From contig DXIE01000046.1 in the NCBI GenBank assembly GCA_019113005.1, positions 23,251 to 87,250 of the forward strand: a stretch of 64,000 nt of DNA, in the 5' to 3' direction. Source of the stretch: Candidatus Butyricicoccus avistercoris (GTDB taxonomy: Bacteria > Bacillota > Clostridia > Oscillospirales > Butyricicoccaceae). This document shows, one piece after another, positions 15,947 through 24,850 of the stretch (position 1 is the first letter of the stretch; the number at the start of each line of letters is the position of its first letter). Made by a program: the position numbers and the translations under genes. Below the pieces are notes generated by a model that saw nothing but the letters and a program-made list of their open reading frames with translations, had not been told where the DNA came from and did not search any database.

Positions 15947-16777
15947 ATGAAAGCAAGAGTTTTATTTGGCGTTGTAGGATTTATTTTTGTTCTGCTCGCT
16001 CTTTATGTTTTTCCACCAGTTGTGCTTGCGATTGCTCTTAGTACGCTTGCATCAGTTGCGACATATGAGCTTATAACTCCAACTAAATTAGTTAAAAATA
16101 GTATAGTTCAGAATATAGCAAGCATTTCTGCATTAAGTTTTTCTATTTTTCATGCCATAGGCTCACTGTTTTTTGAGCAAAAAATTTGGCTTATGCTTGT
16201 AGCTTGTGTTGTAGTTTTAACCATTATTGCACTTTTTGCTGCACTTTTAAGACACCATGACACAGTTACTTTCCCAGAAATCACAACCGCATTTTTTGCC
16301 GCTATTGTAGTGCCTGCTATGATGCTGTCTCTTTGGAGAATTTTCTCCATGACTGGCGGTAAATTCTTAGTTTTAATGCCACTTGTGGCTGCTTGGGGTT
16401 CTGATACCTGTGCATTATTTGCGGGTATGGCTTTTGGTAAGCACAAGCTTGCACCTGCAATCAGTCCAAAGAAAACTGTTGAGGGTGCAGTTGGTGGCGT
16501 TATTGGTGCAATGCTGCTTATGTTGCTTGTAGCGTTTATCTTTAACACTAAGGCTGGTCTGGAAATTCACTATGTATCTGCCGCTGTTTTAGGTGCAGTT
16601 GGTGCTGTTTTCGGTCAGATTGGCGACTTGTCATTCTCAATTATAAAGCGTCAAACAGGTATCAAGGACTATGGTCATCTATTCCCAGGGCATGGCGGTG
16701 TGTTAGATAGATTTGATAGCGTTGTTTTTGTAGCACCACTTGCAGAGCTTGTTTTGCGTATTTCTGGTGTATCATAA
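15947..16777 (+). CDS. cdsA: Phosphatidate cytidylyltransferase
   Basis: A 276-residue polytopic membrane enzyme that makes CDP-diacylglycerol from phosphatidic acid and CTP. The C-terminal CDS signature is clear: SFSIIKRQTGIKDYG followed by FPGHGGVLDRFDS. About seven to eight hydrophobic segments are seen. AAAGGA lies upstream of the ATG. Confidence 0.94.
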   Translation: MKARVLFGVVGFIFVLLALYVFPPVVLAIALSTLASVATYELITPTKLVKNSIVQNIASISALSFSIFHAIGSLFFEQKIWLMLVACVVVLTIIALFAALLRHHDTVTFPEITTAFFAAIVVPAMMLSLWRIFSMTGGKFLVLMPLVAAWGSDTCALFAGMAFGKHKLAPAISPKKTVEGAVGGVIGAMLLMLLVAFIFNTKAGLEIHYVSAAVLGAVGAVFGQIGDLSFSIIKRQTGIKDYGHLFPGHGGVLDRFDSVVFVAPLAELVLRISGVS

Positions 16778-16800
16778 TATTAAAGGAAGTTGCATAAAAT

Positions 16801-17952
16801 ATGAAAAAACGCATTTCCATTTTAGGAAGTACAGGTTCAATAGGAACTCAAACTGTTGATGTGCTAGACAGCATAAATGCAGAGGTTACAGCACTGACAA
16901 CAAATAAAAATATAAAACTACTTGAACAGCAAGCGAGAAAGTTAAAGCCAAAACTTGCAGTTGCATTTGATGAAAAAGCTGCCGAGGATTTAAAAATCGC
17001 ACTTGCAGACACAAATATTAAAGTAGAAAGCGGTATGGACGGTTTAATTCATGCCGCAGCAATGGAAAATACTGATGTGGTTGTAACTGCTGTTGTTGGT
17101 ATGGTAGGTTTACTTCCAACTATTGCAGCGATTGATGCAGGACATGATATTGCACTTGCAAACAAAGAAACACTGGTTTGTGCAGGCTCTATTGTGACCG
17201 AGGCAGCGAGAAAAAAAGGCGTTAAAATTTTGCCTGTGGACTCCGAACATTCGGCCATTTTCCAGTGTGTGCAAGCGGCACAAGGAAATAAACTAGATAA
17301 AATTATTTTAACTGCATCTGGTGGACCATTTTTCGGAAAAAAATATGATGAGCTTAAAAATATAACTCGTGAGCAAGCATTAAAACACCCTAACTGGTCA
17401 ATGGGTGCAAAAATCACCATTGATTCAGCAACAATGTTTAACAAAGGTTTAGAGCTTATAGAAGCTATGTGGCTTTATGATATGCCACAGGAGAAAATTG
17501 AAATTGTTGTGCATCGTGAGTCAATTATTCATTCTCTGATTGAATTTGAAGATGGTGCAGTATTAGCTCAGCTTGATGTGCCAGATATGCGACTGCCTAT
17601 TCAGTATGCACTCACATATCCAGAGCGTGTTCCATGTAAAATGGATCGTTTAAACCTTGCTAAAGTCGGTAAAATGACATTTTTTGCACCAGATGAAACC
17701 GCTTTTCCAGCTTTAAAACTTGCAAGAAAAGCCGCAAGTTTAAAGGGTAATATGGGTGCTGTTATGAATGGTGCAAATGAGGCTGCTGTTGAGTTATTCT
17801 TAAAAGAAAAAATAGGATTTTTAGATATTCCAGAGCTTGTAAACGATGCTATGGAGCAAATAAAATACAAACAAAATATAACTCTTGATGATGTTATTAT
17901 GTATGACAAACAAGCTAGAGAGCTTGTAAATTCAGCTTTAAGAGGTAACTAA
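16801..17952 (+). CDS. dxr: 1-deoxy-D-xylulose 5-phosphate reductoisomerase
   Basis: A 383-residue NADPH enzyme of the MEP pathway, making 2-C-methyl-D-erythritol 4-phosphate. The N-terminal ILGSTGSIGTQTVDV is the nucleotide loop; PVDSEHSAIFQ holds the metal ligands, and SGGPFFGKK and MGAKITIDSATM follow. Its stop overlaps the rseP start by one base. With ispG downstream it places two MEP enzymes in one operon. Confidence 0.96.
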   Translation: MKKRISILGSTGSIGTQTVDVLDSINAEVTALTTNKNIKLLEQQARKLKPKLAVAFDEKAAEDLKIALADTNIKVESGMDGLIHAAAMENTDVVVTAVVGMVGLLPTIAAIDAGHDIALANKETLVCAGSIVTEAARKKGVKILPVDSEHSAIFQCVQAAQGNKLDKIILTASGGPFFGKKYDELKNITREQALKHPNWSMGAKITIDSATMFNKGLELIEAMWLYDMPQEKIEIVVHRESIIHSLIEFEDGAVLAQLDVPDMRLPIQYALTYPERVPCKMDRLNLAKVGKMTFFAPDETAFPALKLARKAASLKGNMGAVMNGANEAAVELFLKEKIGFLDIPELVNDAMEQIKYKQNITLDDVIMYDKQARELVNSALRGN

Positions 17953-18989
17953 TGAGTAATTTAATCGGAGTAATTTTGGCACTTATTGGCTTTGGTGTAC
18001 TTATTATGGTGCATGAAGTAGGTCACTTAGTAGCCGCAAAGAAAAGCGGTGTAAAAGTAGAAGAATTTTGGATTGGTATGGGTCCTCAAATTCTAAAAAA
18101 GCAAATGGGCGAAACCACTTATTATTTAAGACTTTTACCAATAGGCGGTGCTTGCGTGATGGAGGGTGAGGACAGCGAAGCTATTTCTGAGCGTTCATTT
18201 GGCAAGGCAAGCCGCCCAAGAAGATTTATTATTTTGGTTGCAGGTGTTGTGATGAATTTCATCACAGGATTTTTGATTTTATTATTTATTGCACCTAATG
18301 TGCAAAATGGTCAGGTCATTTCACCAACTCTTGAGGGCTTTTATGAAGGCTTTAAATATGAAGGTGAAGACGGTCTTATGGTTGGGGATACTTTCCTTGA
18401 GATTGATGGCTATAAAATCAACCGTAGAGCAGATGTAGATAAAGCAATAACCAAAGGTGCAGCCGATGGTAAATTTGATATTGTGGTAGAGCGAAATGGT
18501 GAAAAAGTCGAGATAAAAGACCTTGCTATGAAACCAGAAATCGAGGACAATGGCAGAAAAATTTATGGTCTTAAATTTGCAATGGTAGATGCAACTATCC
18601 CTATGCGTTTATCACTTGCTTTTTGGGATTCAGTTGACATGGCAAGACTTATTTGGGACTCACTTGGTCAGCTTGTAAGTGGTCAGGTTGGTGTTGACCA
18701 GCTTTCTGGCCCAGTTGGCGTTACCGCTGTTATGAGTCAAACCGTTCAGTTTGGTATTAAGCCATTCTTACAACTGCTTGCATTTATTTCTATAAACTTA
18801 GGTGTTATGAATTTACTTCCAATTCCTGCACTTGATGGCGGTCGAATTTTATTCTTAATTATAGAGGCAATCAGACGTAAACCACTTAGCCCAAAACTTG
18901 AGGGTTATGTAAATGCAGCAGGTCTTATTTTCCTTTTAGCACTTATGGTTTATGCAACAGGTAATGATGTTTTAAGACTGCTCGGTTAA
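17952..18989 (+). CDS. rseP: RIP metalloprotease (site-2 protease, M50)
   Basis: A 345-residue intramembrane zinc protease. HEVGH within VLIMVHEVGHLVAAKKSG carries the zinc His pair and catalytic Glu; a PDZ domain occupies about residues 120-195; NLLPIPALDGGRI supplies the third ligand Asp. Such enzymes cleave anti-sigma factors or leftover signal peptides. It overlaps dxr by one base. Confidence 0.94.
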   Translation: MSNLIGVILALIGFGVLIMVHEVGHLVAAKKSGVKVEEFWIGMGPQILKKQMGETTYYLRLLPIGGACVMEGEDSEAISERSFGKASRPRRFIILVAGVVMNFITGFLILLFIAPNVQNGQVISPTLEGFYEGFKYEGEDGLMVGDTFLEIDGYKINRRADVDKAITKGAADGKFDIVVERNGEKVEIKDLAMKPEIEDNGRKIYGLKFAMVDATIPMRLSLAFWDSVDMARLIWDSLGQLVSGQVGVDQLSGPVGVTAVMSQTVQFGIKPFLQLLAFISINLGVMNLLPIPALDGGRILFLIIEAIRRKPLSPKLEGYVNAAGLIFLLALMVYATGNDVLRLLG

Positions 18990-19012
18990 AAGTATAAAGA
19001 AGGTTAAAACAA

Positions 19013-20062
19013 ATGAAAACTAAGCAAATTAAAGTTGGTAATGTGTTAATCGGTGGCGGTGCATCTATTGTTATTCAGTCTATGACAAACACTGATACCA
19101 GAGATGCAAAAGCTACACTAAAACAGATAAATGAGCTTTATGATGCAGGGTGTCAAATTGCAAGATGTGCTGTGCCAGATATGACAGCCGCTCATGCACT
19201 TGGCGAAATCTGCGAAAAATCACCTATACCAGTGGTTGCTGACATACATTTTGATTATCGCTTAGCACTTGAGTCTATTGCTGCGGGTGTGCAAAAAGTG
19301 CGTATTAACCCTGGTAACATAGGCTCTGATGATAGAGTTAAAGCGGTTGTAGATGCTGCTAGAGCAAAAAATATACCAATAAGAATAGGTGTAAACTCTG
19401 GCTCGGTTGAAAAAGAAATCCTTGCAAAATATGGTTCACCAACTCCAGATGCACTCGTTGAGTCTGCTCTTTATCATGCGAGTCTTTTAGAAAAATTTGA
19501 TTTTACAGATATATGTTTGTCTATGAAATCGTCTTCTGTGCCTTATACCATGAAAGCTTATCAGCTTGCAAGTGAAAAAACAGAATATCCACTTCATTTA
19601 GGCGTTACCGAAGCGGGTACAGAATACATGGGAACAATTAAGTCGGCTGCGGGTATAGGTGGACTATTGGCTCTTGGTATAGGTGATACTATTAGAGTTT
19701 CACTCACTGATGACCCTGTAAAAGAAATTTATGCGGCTAAGGCCATTTTAAAAGCTGTTGGACTTAATGAAGATGGTGTTCAAGTTGTATCTTGCCCAAC
19801 TTGTGGCAGAACAAGAATTGATTTAATCGAAATCGCAAAAGAAGTTGAGCAAAAAGTAGCTGGCATTAAAGGCAAAAAATTAAAGGTTGCTGTTATGGGC
19901 TGTGCAGTAAATGGGCCAGGGGAGGCAAGAGAGGCTGACCTTGGTATTGCAGGCGGTGACGGTGTAGGTCTTATATTTAAAAAAGGCGAAGTTATAAAAA
20001 AAGTGCCACAAGCTGAGCTTGTAAATGCACTTATGGACGAAATTAATAAATTTAAGGAGTAA
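19013..20062 (+). CDS. ispG: 4-hydroxy-3-methylbut-2-en-1-yl diphosphate synthase
   Basis: A 349-residue 4Fe-4S enzyme (GcpE) that converts MEcPP to HMBPP in the MEP pathway. The cluster cysteines are in SCPTCGRT and VMGCAVNGPGEA; QSMTNTDTRDA near the start is typical. The two-domain length matches the short bacterial form. It ends two bases before polC, so the two are co-transcribed. Confidence 0.96.
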   Translation: MKTKQIKVGNVLIGGGASIVIQSMTNTDTRDAKATLKQINELYDAGCQIARCAVPDMTAAHALGEICEKSPIPVVADIHFDYRLALESIAAGVQKVRINPGNIGSDDRVKAVVDAARAKNIPIRIGVNSGSVEKEILAKYGSPTPDALVESALYHASLLEKFDFTDICLSMKSSSVPYTMKAYQLASEKTEYPLHLGVTEAGTEYMGTIKSAAGIGGLLALGIGDTIRVSLTDDPVKEIYAAKAILKAVGLNEDGVQVVSCPTCGRTRIDLIEIAKEVEQKVAGIKGKKLKVAVMGCAVNGPGEAREADLGIAGGDGVGLIFKKGEVIKKVPQAELVNALMDEINKFKE

Positions 20063-20064
20063 GC

Positions 20065-23000
20065 ATGACAAGAGGTTTAACTGATTTGTTTGACCGATGT
20101 GAGCTTAATGAAACCGAAAGAGCGTACTTTGAACAAGGTCAAGTACGCTCTTTAGCAATCAGTGCGGATAAAAAAACTATGATTTGTCAGGTAGGTTTTA
20201 ATGAAATAGTGCCTATAAGCTCACTAAGTCAAATAGAAAAAAATATTGCCAAAACTTATAATATAAATCGTATGCGTATTTCTCCACGTTATACACTTGA
20301 TACACTGACGAAACCTTATATAGACACTTTAAAAGAGCGTGTTTTAATGGAAATTCCATCTGCTTGTGGACTTCTTGCCGATAGCAAATGGACAGTTAAT
20401 AATAACGCTCTTGAGATAAGTATGAGTGAATCTGCAAAAGAACATTTAAAAATACAAATTCACAAGATGAGTGAACGTATACATGCAGAAACTGGGCTTG
20501 ATATCAAGGTAAATACGGTTGAAATTGACGATGATACTGCCAAAAAACTGCTTGAAACTCAAAATGAGGATAGAGAGCAAACTTTAAAAAAGGCATCACA
20601 AAATCTAAATACAAAGCCTATCGAGCATAAAAAGAACGAAAAACAAGCTAAACCATCGGATAATAAAACATATCACCGTCAAAAGGTGCAAAAGGTTTCT
20701 GATGAAGATTTGATTTATGGCAAGTTATATTCAGAAAGAACTATTGCTATTCGTGATGCTATGAATGAACATGGTCAAGTTACTATTGAGGGTGAGATTT
20801 TTCTTGTTGACCATAGAGAAATTAGCTCTAAAAAAACAGGCAAAGAGTGGGTTAAAATTGCTTTTGATATCACAGATAACACAAACTCTGTGCGTGTAAG
20901 TAAATTTTTATCAAAAGAGCAAGCAGAGCCTATTATTCCGCTTATTAAAACAGGCAGTTATATAATGGTGCAAGGCAAGGTAACATATGATACTTATGAA
21001 AAGGAAAGTATTATAGAGCCAACTGGCATTATGAAAGCAAAAAAGAAAATCCGTATGGATAAGGCGGATAAAAAACGTGTGGAACTGCATTTACATACAA
21101 ATATGAGTGCAATGGACGGTATAGCGTCCACAAAAGCACTTATGAGCAGAGCCAAACTCTGGGAGCACCCTGCAATAGCAATTACTGACCATGGAGTTGT
21201 GCAGGCTTATCCAGATGCTATGCATGCAGTAGAGCGAAATAAGATTGATATTAAAGTGCTTTATGGCGTAGAGGCTTATTATGTAAATGATGCGGCTAGT
21301 GTGTCTGTTGTGCGTGGTACAGGTGATGCACCGCTTAGAGGTGAGGCGATTGTTTTTGACCTTGAAACCACTGGTCTAAAACCTGCACAAGAGGAAATAA
21401 CCGAAATCGCTGCGGTTTTGGTGCGTGATGGTCAAATTATCGACTCTTTCCAAAGTTATGTAAACCCACATAAGCCAATACCAAAAGAGATTACCGAGCT
21501 TACGGGAATTAGTGATGAAACTGTAAGAGATGCACCAGAACTAATTGATGCACTTAATAAGTTTTTACAGTTTGCAGGTGATAGACCGCTTATCGCTCAC
21601 AATGCAGGGTTTGATATGTCATTTTTAAATACTGCATGTAAAAAACTTAATATAGAGCGAGAATTTACTTATATAGACACATTGGAAATGAGTAGAATTT
21701 TACTACCAGATTTGGGCAGATATAAACTTAATATTTTAGCTAAAGAACTCGCAGTAGGACCTTTTGAACACCATAGAGCAAGCGAAGATGCAACTGTACT
21801 TGCAAAAATTTGGTGCAAGCTCATAGACAAGCTATGTATAGAATATAATGCGGTTAATATCTCTGATATAAACCCTTTACTTGCTGGTATTCGAGATAAA
21901 AGCGGCTCACTTAAAAATTTAAAGCGTCATCATTTTATTATCTTGGTTAAAAATCGTGAGGGACTAAGAAACCTTTACAAGTTAATCTCTTATAGCTTTT
22001 TAAATCATTTCTATAAAAAGCCACTTATGCCACGCTCTGAGCTTATAAAGCATAGAGAAGGCTTAATATTTGGCTCTGCTTGTGAGGCGGGTGAGCTGTA
22101 TCATGCACTTATAGAGGGTGCAGACTGGGAAGAGCTCAAACGAATAGCATCTTTTTATGATTATCTTGAAATTCAGCCAATCGCAAACAACAGGTTTTTA
22201 GTTGAAAAAGGCACATTTAGCGATGATGAAGAACTAAGAAATTTAAATCGTAAAATTTTAAAGCTTGCTGATGAGCTTGGAAAGCCTTGCTGTGCAACTG
22301 GTGATGTGCATTTCTTAGAGCCAGAGGACGAGGCTTTCAGAAGAATTCTTATGGCAGGACAGGGCTTTTCTGATGCGGATAATCAAGCACCATTGTATTT
22401 AAAAACAACAGATGAAATGCTCGAAGAATTTTCATATCTTGGCGAAGATAGAGCATATGAAGTTGTGGTGACTAATACAAATAAAATAGCTGATATGTGC
22501 GAAGATGTAAGACCAGTGCCAAAAGAAAACTATCCGCCTAAAATTGACGGTGCAGAAGATGACCTTCGCAATATGAGCTATGAAAAAGCTAAAAGAATTT
22601 ATGGTGACCCACTTCCAGAAGTTGTGCAAAAGCGTCTTGATAGAGAGCTTAACTCAATTATCAGCAATGGTTATGCGGTTATGTATATTATTGCACAGAA
22701 ACTTGTTACAAAATCGCTTGCAGATGGTTATTTGGTGGGTTCTCGTGGCTCGGTTGGCTCATCTTTTGCCGCTTTTACTTCTGATATCACCGAAGTTAAT
22801 TCACTTGCGGCTCATTATCTCTGTCCAGATGATAAATACGTTGAGTGGCATGATGAATATTCTTGTGGTGTTGATTTACCAGATAAGTTATGCCCAAACT
22901 GTGGAAAACCTCTTACAAAACAGGGATTTGCTATTCCATTTGAAACCTTTTTAGGTTTTGAGGGCGATAAAGTGCCAGATATTGACCTTAACTTTTCTGG

Positions 23001-24411
23001 TGAATATCAGCCTAGAATACACAAATATACAGGTGAGCTTTTTGGATATGACCATGTGTTTAGAGCGGGTACAATAGGTACTGTTGCAGAAAAAACTGCA
23101 TATGGTTATGTTAAAAAATATATGGAGGAGCGAGGTATAACCTGTTCAAGAGCTGAAGAAAATCGCCTTACAGCAGGTTGTACAGGTGTTAGAAGAACAT
23201 CAGGTCAGCACCCTGGGGGAATAGTAGTTGTGCCTAGAGAGGTTGAAATCTATGATTTTTGCCCTGTACAGCACCCAGCAGACGACCCAAATTCTGATAT
23301 TATAACCACTCATTTTGATTATCACTCAATAGATGAAAATTTATTAAAACTCGATGAGCTTGGACATGATGACCCGACAATTATTCGTCATATGCAGGAT
23401 TTAACGGGCGTTGATGCACAGCAAATACCATTAGATGACCCAGATGTTATGAGCCTTTTTACATCTAATAAAGCACTCAAATATGTCGATGATGCACCAG
23501 ATGCTATTTTAGGTGATTTGGGTTGTTTAGCTGTGCCAGAGTTTGGAACGAAGTTTGTTCGTGGCATGGTAAGCGAAACCAAACCGACAACTTTTGCAGA
23601 GCTTGTTTCTATTTCTGGTCTGTCACATGGTACTGATGTATGGCTTGGAAATGCACAGGATTTAGTCCATCAAGGTATTGGACTTGCAGACTGCATTTGT
23701 TGTCGTGACGATATTATGAACTATTTAATTTTAAAAGGTGTTGAGCCTAAGCTCAGTTTTACTATTATGGAATCGGTTCGTAAGGGTAAAGGTTTAAAGC
23801 CAGAATGGGAAACCGCCATGAGAGCACAAGAAGTGCCAGAGTGGTATATTGACTCATGTAAAAAGATTAAATATATGTTCCCAAAAGCTCATGCGGTAGC
23901 TTATGTTATGATGGCTTTTAGAATTGCTTGGTTTAAAGTTCATAAACCTTTGGCTTTTTATTCAGCTTATTTCTCCATTCGTGCAAAGGGTTTTGATGCC
24001 TCATGTATGATTTTAGGTGATGAAGTTTGTATGGATAAAATCAGAGAACTGCAAAAGAAAGAACGAGATAAAACAATAACCGCAGCTGAAAAAGAAACTC
24101 AAACAACGCTTGAGGTTGTGCATGAGTTTTACAGACGTGGCTTTAAATTTGAACCTATGGATATATATAAATCTGATGCGACTATGTTTAGAGTTACTGA
24201 AAATGGACTTATTCCGCCGTTTACATCAATGCCAGGAGTAGGCGAACAAGCGGCACAAAACATAGTTGAAGAACGCAAAAACGGCAAATTCTTATCATCT
24301 GAGGAGCTTATTGTAAGATGTAATAAGGTTTCAAAATCGGTTGTTGATACTCTCACAGAGATAGGAGCACTTGGCAGTATGCCAAAGTCTACACAAATAA
24401 GTCTATTTTAA
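20065..24411 (+). CDS. polC: DNA polymerase III alpha subunit, PolC type
   Basis: A 1448-residue replicative polymerase of Gram-positive type. In order: N-terminal region, an OB-fold near residues 230-325, a PHP domain beginning around ELHLHTNMSAMDG, an inserted DEDD 3'-5' exonuclease opening with VFDLETTGL, and the C-family polymerase core with the catalytic Asp pair in PDIDLNFSGEYQ and a Cys motif LCPNCGKPL just before it. TVAEKTAYGYVKKY is family-typical. Full length, no frameshift. PolC supports a Firmicutes assignment. Confidence 0.97.
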   Translation: MTRGLTDLFDRCELNETERAYFEQGQVRSLAISADKKTMICQVGFNEIVPISSLSQIEKNIAKTYNINRMRISPRYTLDTLTKPYIDTLKERVLMEIPSACGLLADSKWTVNNNALEISMSESAKEHLKIQIHKMSERIHAETGLDIKVNTVEIDDDTAKKLLETQNEDREQTLKKASQNLNTKPIEHKKNEKQAKPSDNKTYHRQKVQKVSDEDLIYGKLYSERTIAIRDAMNEHGQVTIEGEIFLVDHREISSKKTGKEWVKIAFDITDNTNSVRVSKFLSKEQAEPIIPLIKTGSYIMVQGKVTYDTYEKESIIEPTGIMKAKKKIRMDKADKKRVELHLHTNMSAMDGIASTKALMSRAKLWEHPAIAITDHGVVQAYPDAMHAVERNKIDIKVLYGVEAYYVNDAASVSVVRGTGDAPLRGEAIVFDLETTGLKPAQEEITEIAAVLVRDGQIIDSFQSYVNPHKPIPKEITELTGISDETVRDAPELIDALNKFLQFAGDRPLIAHNAGFDMSFLNTACKKLNIEREFTYIDTLEMSRILLPDLGRYKLNILAKELAVGPFEHHRASEDATVLAKIWCKLIDKLCIEYNAVNISDINPLLAGIRDKSGSLKNLKRHHFIILVKNREGLRNLYKLISYSFLNHFYKKPLMPRSELIKHREGLIFGSACEAGELYHALIEGADWEELKRIASFYDYLEIQPIANNRFLVEKGTFSDDEELRNLNRKILKLADELGKPCCATGDVHFLEPEDEAFRRILMAGQGFSDADNQAPLYLKTTDEMLEEFSYLGEDRAYEVVVTNTNKIADMCEDVRPVPKENYPPKIDGAEDDLRNMSYEKAKRIYGDPLPEVVQKRLDRELNSIISNGYAVMYIIAQKLVTKSLADGYLVGSRGSVGSSFAAFTSDITEVNSLAAHYLCPDDKYVEWHDEYSCGVDLPDKLCPNCGKPLTKQGFAIPFETFLGFEGDKVPDIDLNFSGEYQPRIHKYTGELFGYDHVFRAGTIGTVAEKTAYGYVKKYMEERGITCSRAEENRLTAGCTGVRRTSGQHPGGIVVVPREVEIYDFCPVQHPADDPNSDIITTHFDYHSIDENLLKLDELGHDDPTIIRHMQDLTGVDAQQIPLDDPDVMSLFTSNKALKYVDDAPDAILGDLGCLAVPEFGTKFVRGMVSETKPTTFAELVSISGLSHGTDVWLGNAQDLVHQGIGLADCICCRDDIMNYLILKGVEPKLSFTIMESVRKGKGLKPEWETAMRAQEVPEWYIDSCKKIKYMFPKAHAVAYVMMAFRIAWFKVHKPLAFYSAYFSIRAKGFDASCMILGDEVCMDKIRELQKKERDKTITAAEKETQTTLEVVHEFYRRGFKFEPMDIYKSDATMFRVTENGLIPPFTSMPGVGEQAAQNIVEERKNGKFLSSEELIVRCNKVSKSVVDTLTEIGALGSMPKSTQISLF

Positions 24412-24425
24412 AAAGGGGTGTTTTT

Positions 24426-24758
24426 ATGGCAAAGTATGAAAAATATTTTACGGGTGATTTTGACACTATTCTTTCACAGCTACATAATACTGTAATGAAT
24501 GGAAGTATGTCTGCAAGTTATGAGGACGGCTCAAACTGGATAAATGGTGGTACAAGATGTGCTGTTAGAGTTTATGAAAGATATAGCATGATAGGTAGTA
24601 GCAGGGTTAGCATGAATTTAACGCTTGTTGGTAATGGAAATAATTTGTTTTTAAGTGCAATTACATCTGGAGGAAGTCAGGCGGTTTTATTTAAAATAAA
24701 CACATTGGGAGAAGAATCTTTTTTAAAATGCATTGAAGAATTTATGAGTCAGTATTAG
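24426..24758 (+). CDS. DUF6054-like small protein
   Basis: A 110-residue protein with the pattern SASYEDGSNW, CAVRVYERYSM and LFLSAITSGGSQAVLFKIN, which I recall as the DUF6054 family of Clostridia. No signal peptide or membrane segment; function unknown. AAAAGGGG precedes the ATG, 14 bp after polC, so it may be the last gene of that string. The family name is from memory and should be read with caution. Confidence 0.7.
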   Translation: MAKYEKYFTGDFDTILSQLHNTVMNGSMSASYEDGSNWINGGTRCAVRVYERYSMIGSSRVSMNLTLVGNGNNLFLSAITSGGSQAVLFKINTLGEESFLKCIEEFMSQY

Positions 24759-24778
24759 TCATAAATTTACAGCAACAC

Positions 24779-24832
24779 TTGACAGTCACAAGATAATGTG
24801 TTAACATTTTAGCATGATAAAATAATGTGTTA
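24779..24832 (+). promoter_or_regulatory. Promoter of the his operon with an 11-bp direct repeat
   Basis: TTGACA (24779-24784) and TAACAT (24802-24807) are 17 bp apart, with transcription starting near 24814. ATAATGTGTTA occurs at 24793-24803 over the promoter and again at 24822-24832 in the leader, 29 bp apart. The pair could bind a repressor. The leader of about 37 nt is too short for a T-box or a leader-peptide attenuator. Confidence 0.65.
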
Positions 24833-24850
24833 TAAAGGAGCATTAAAACC

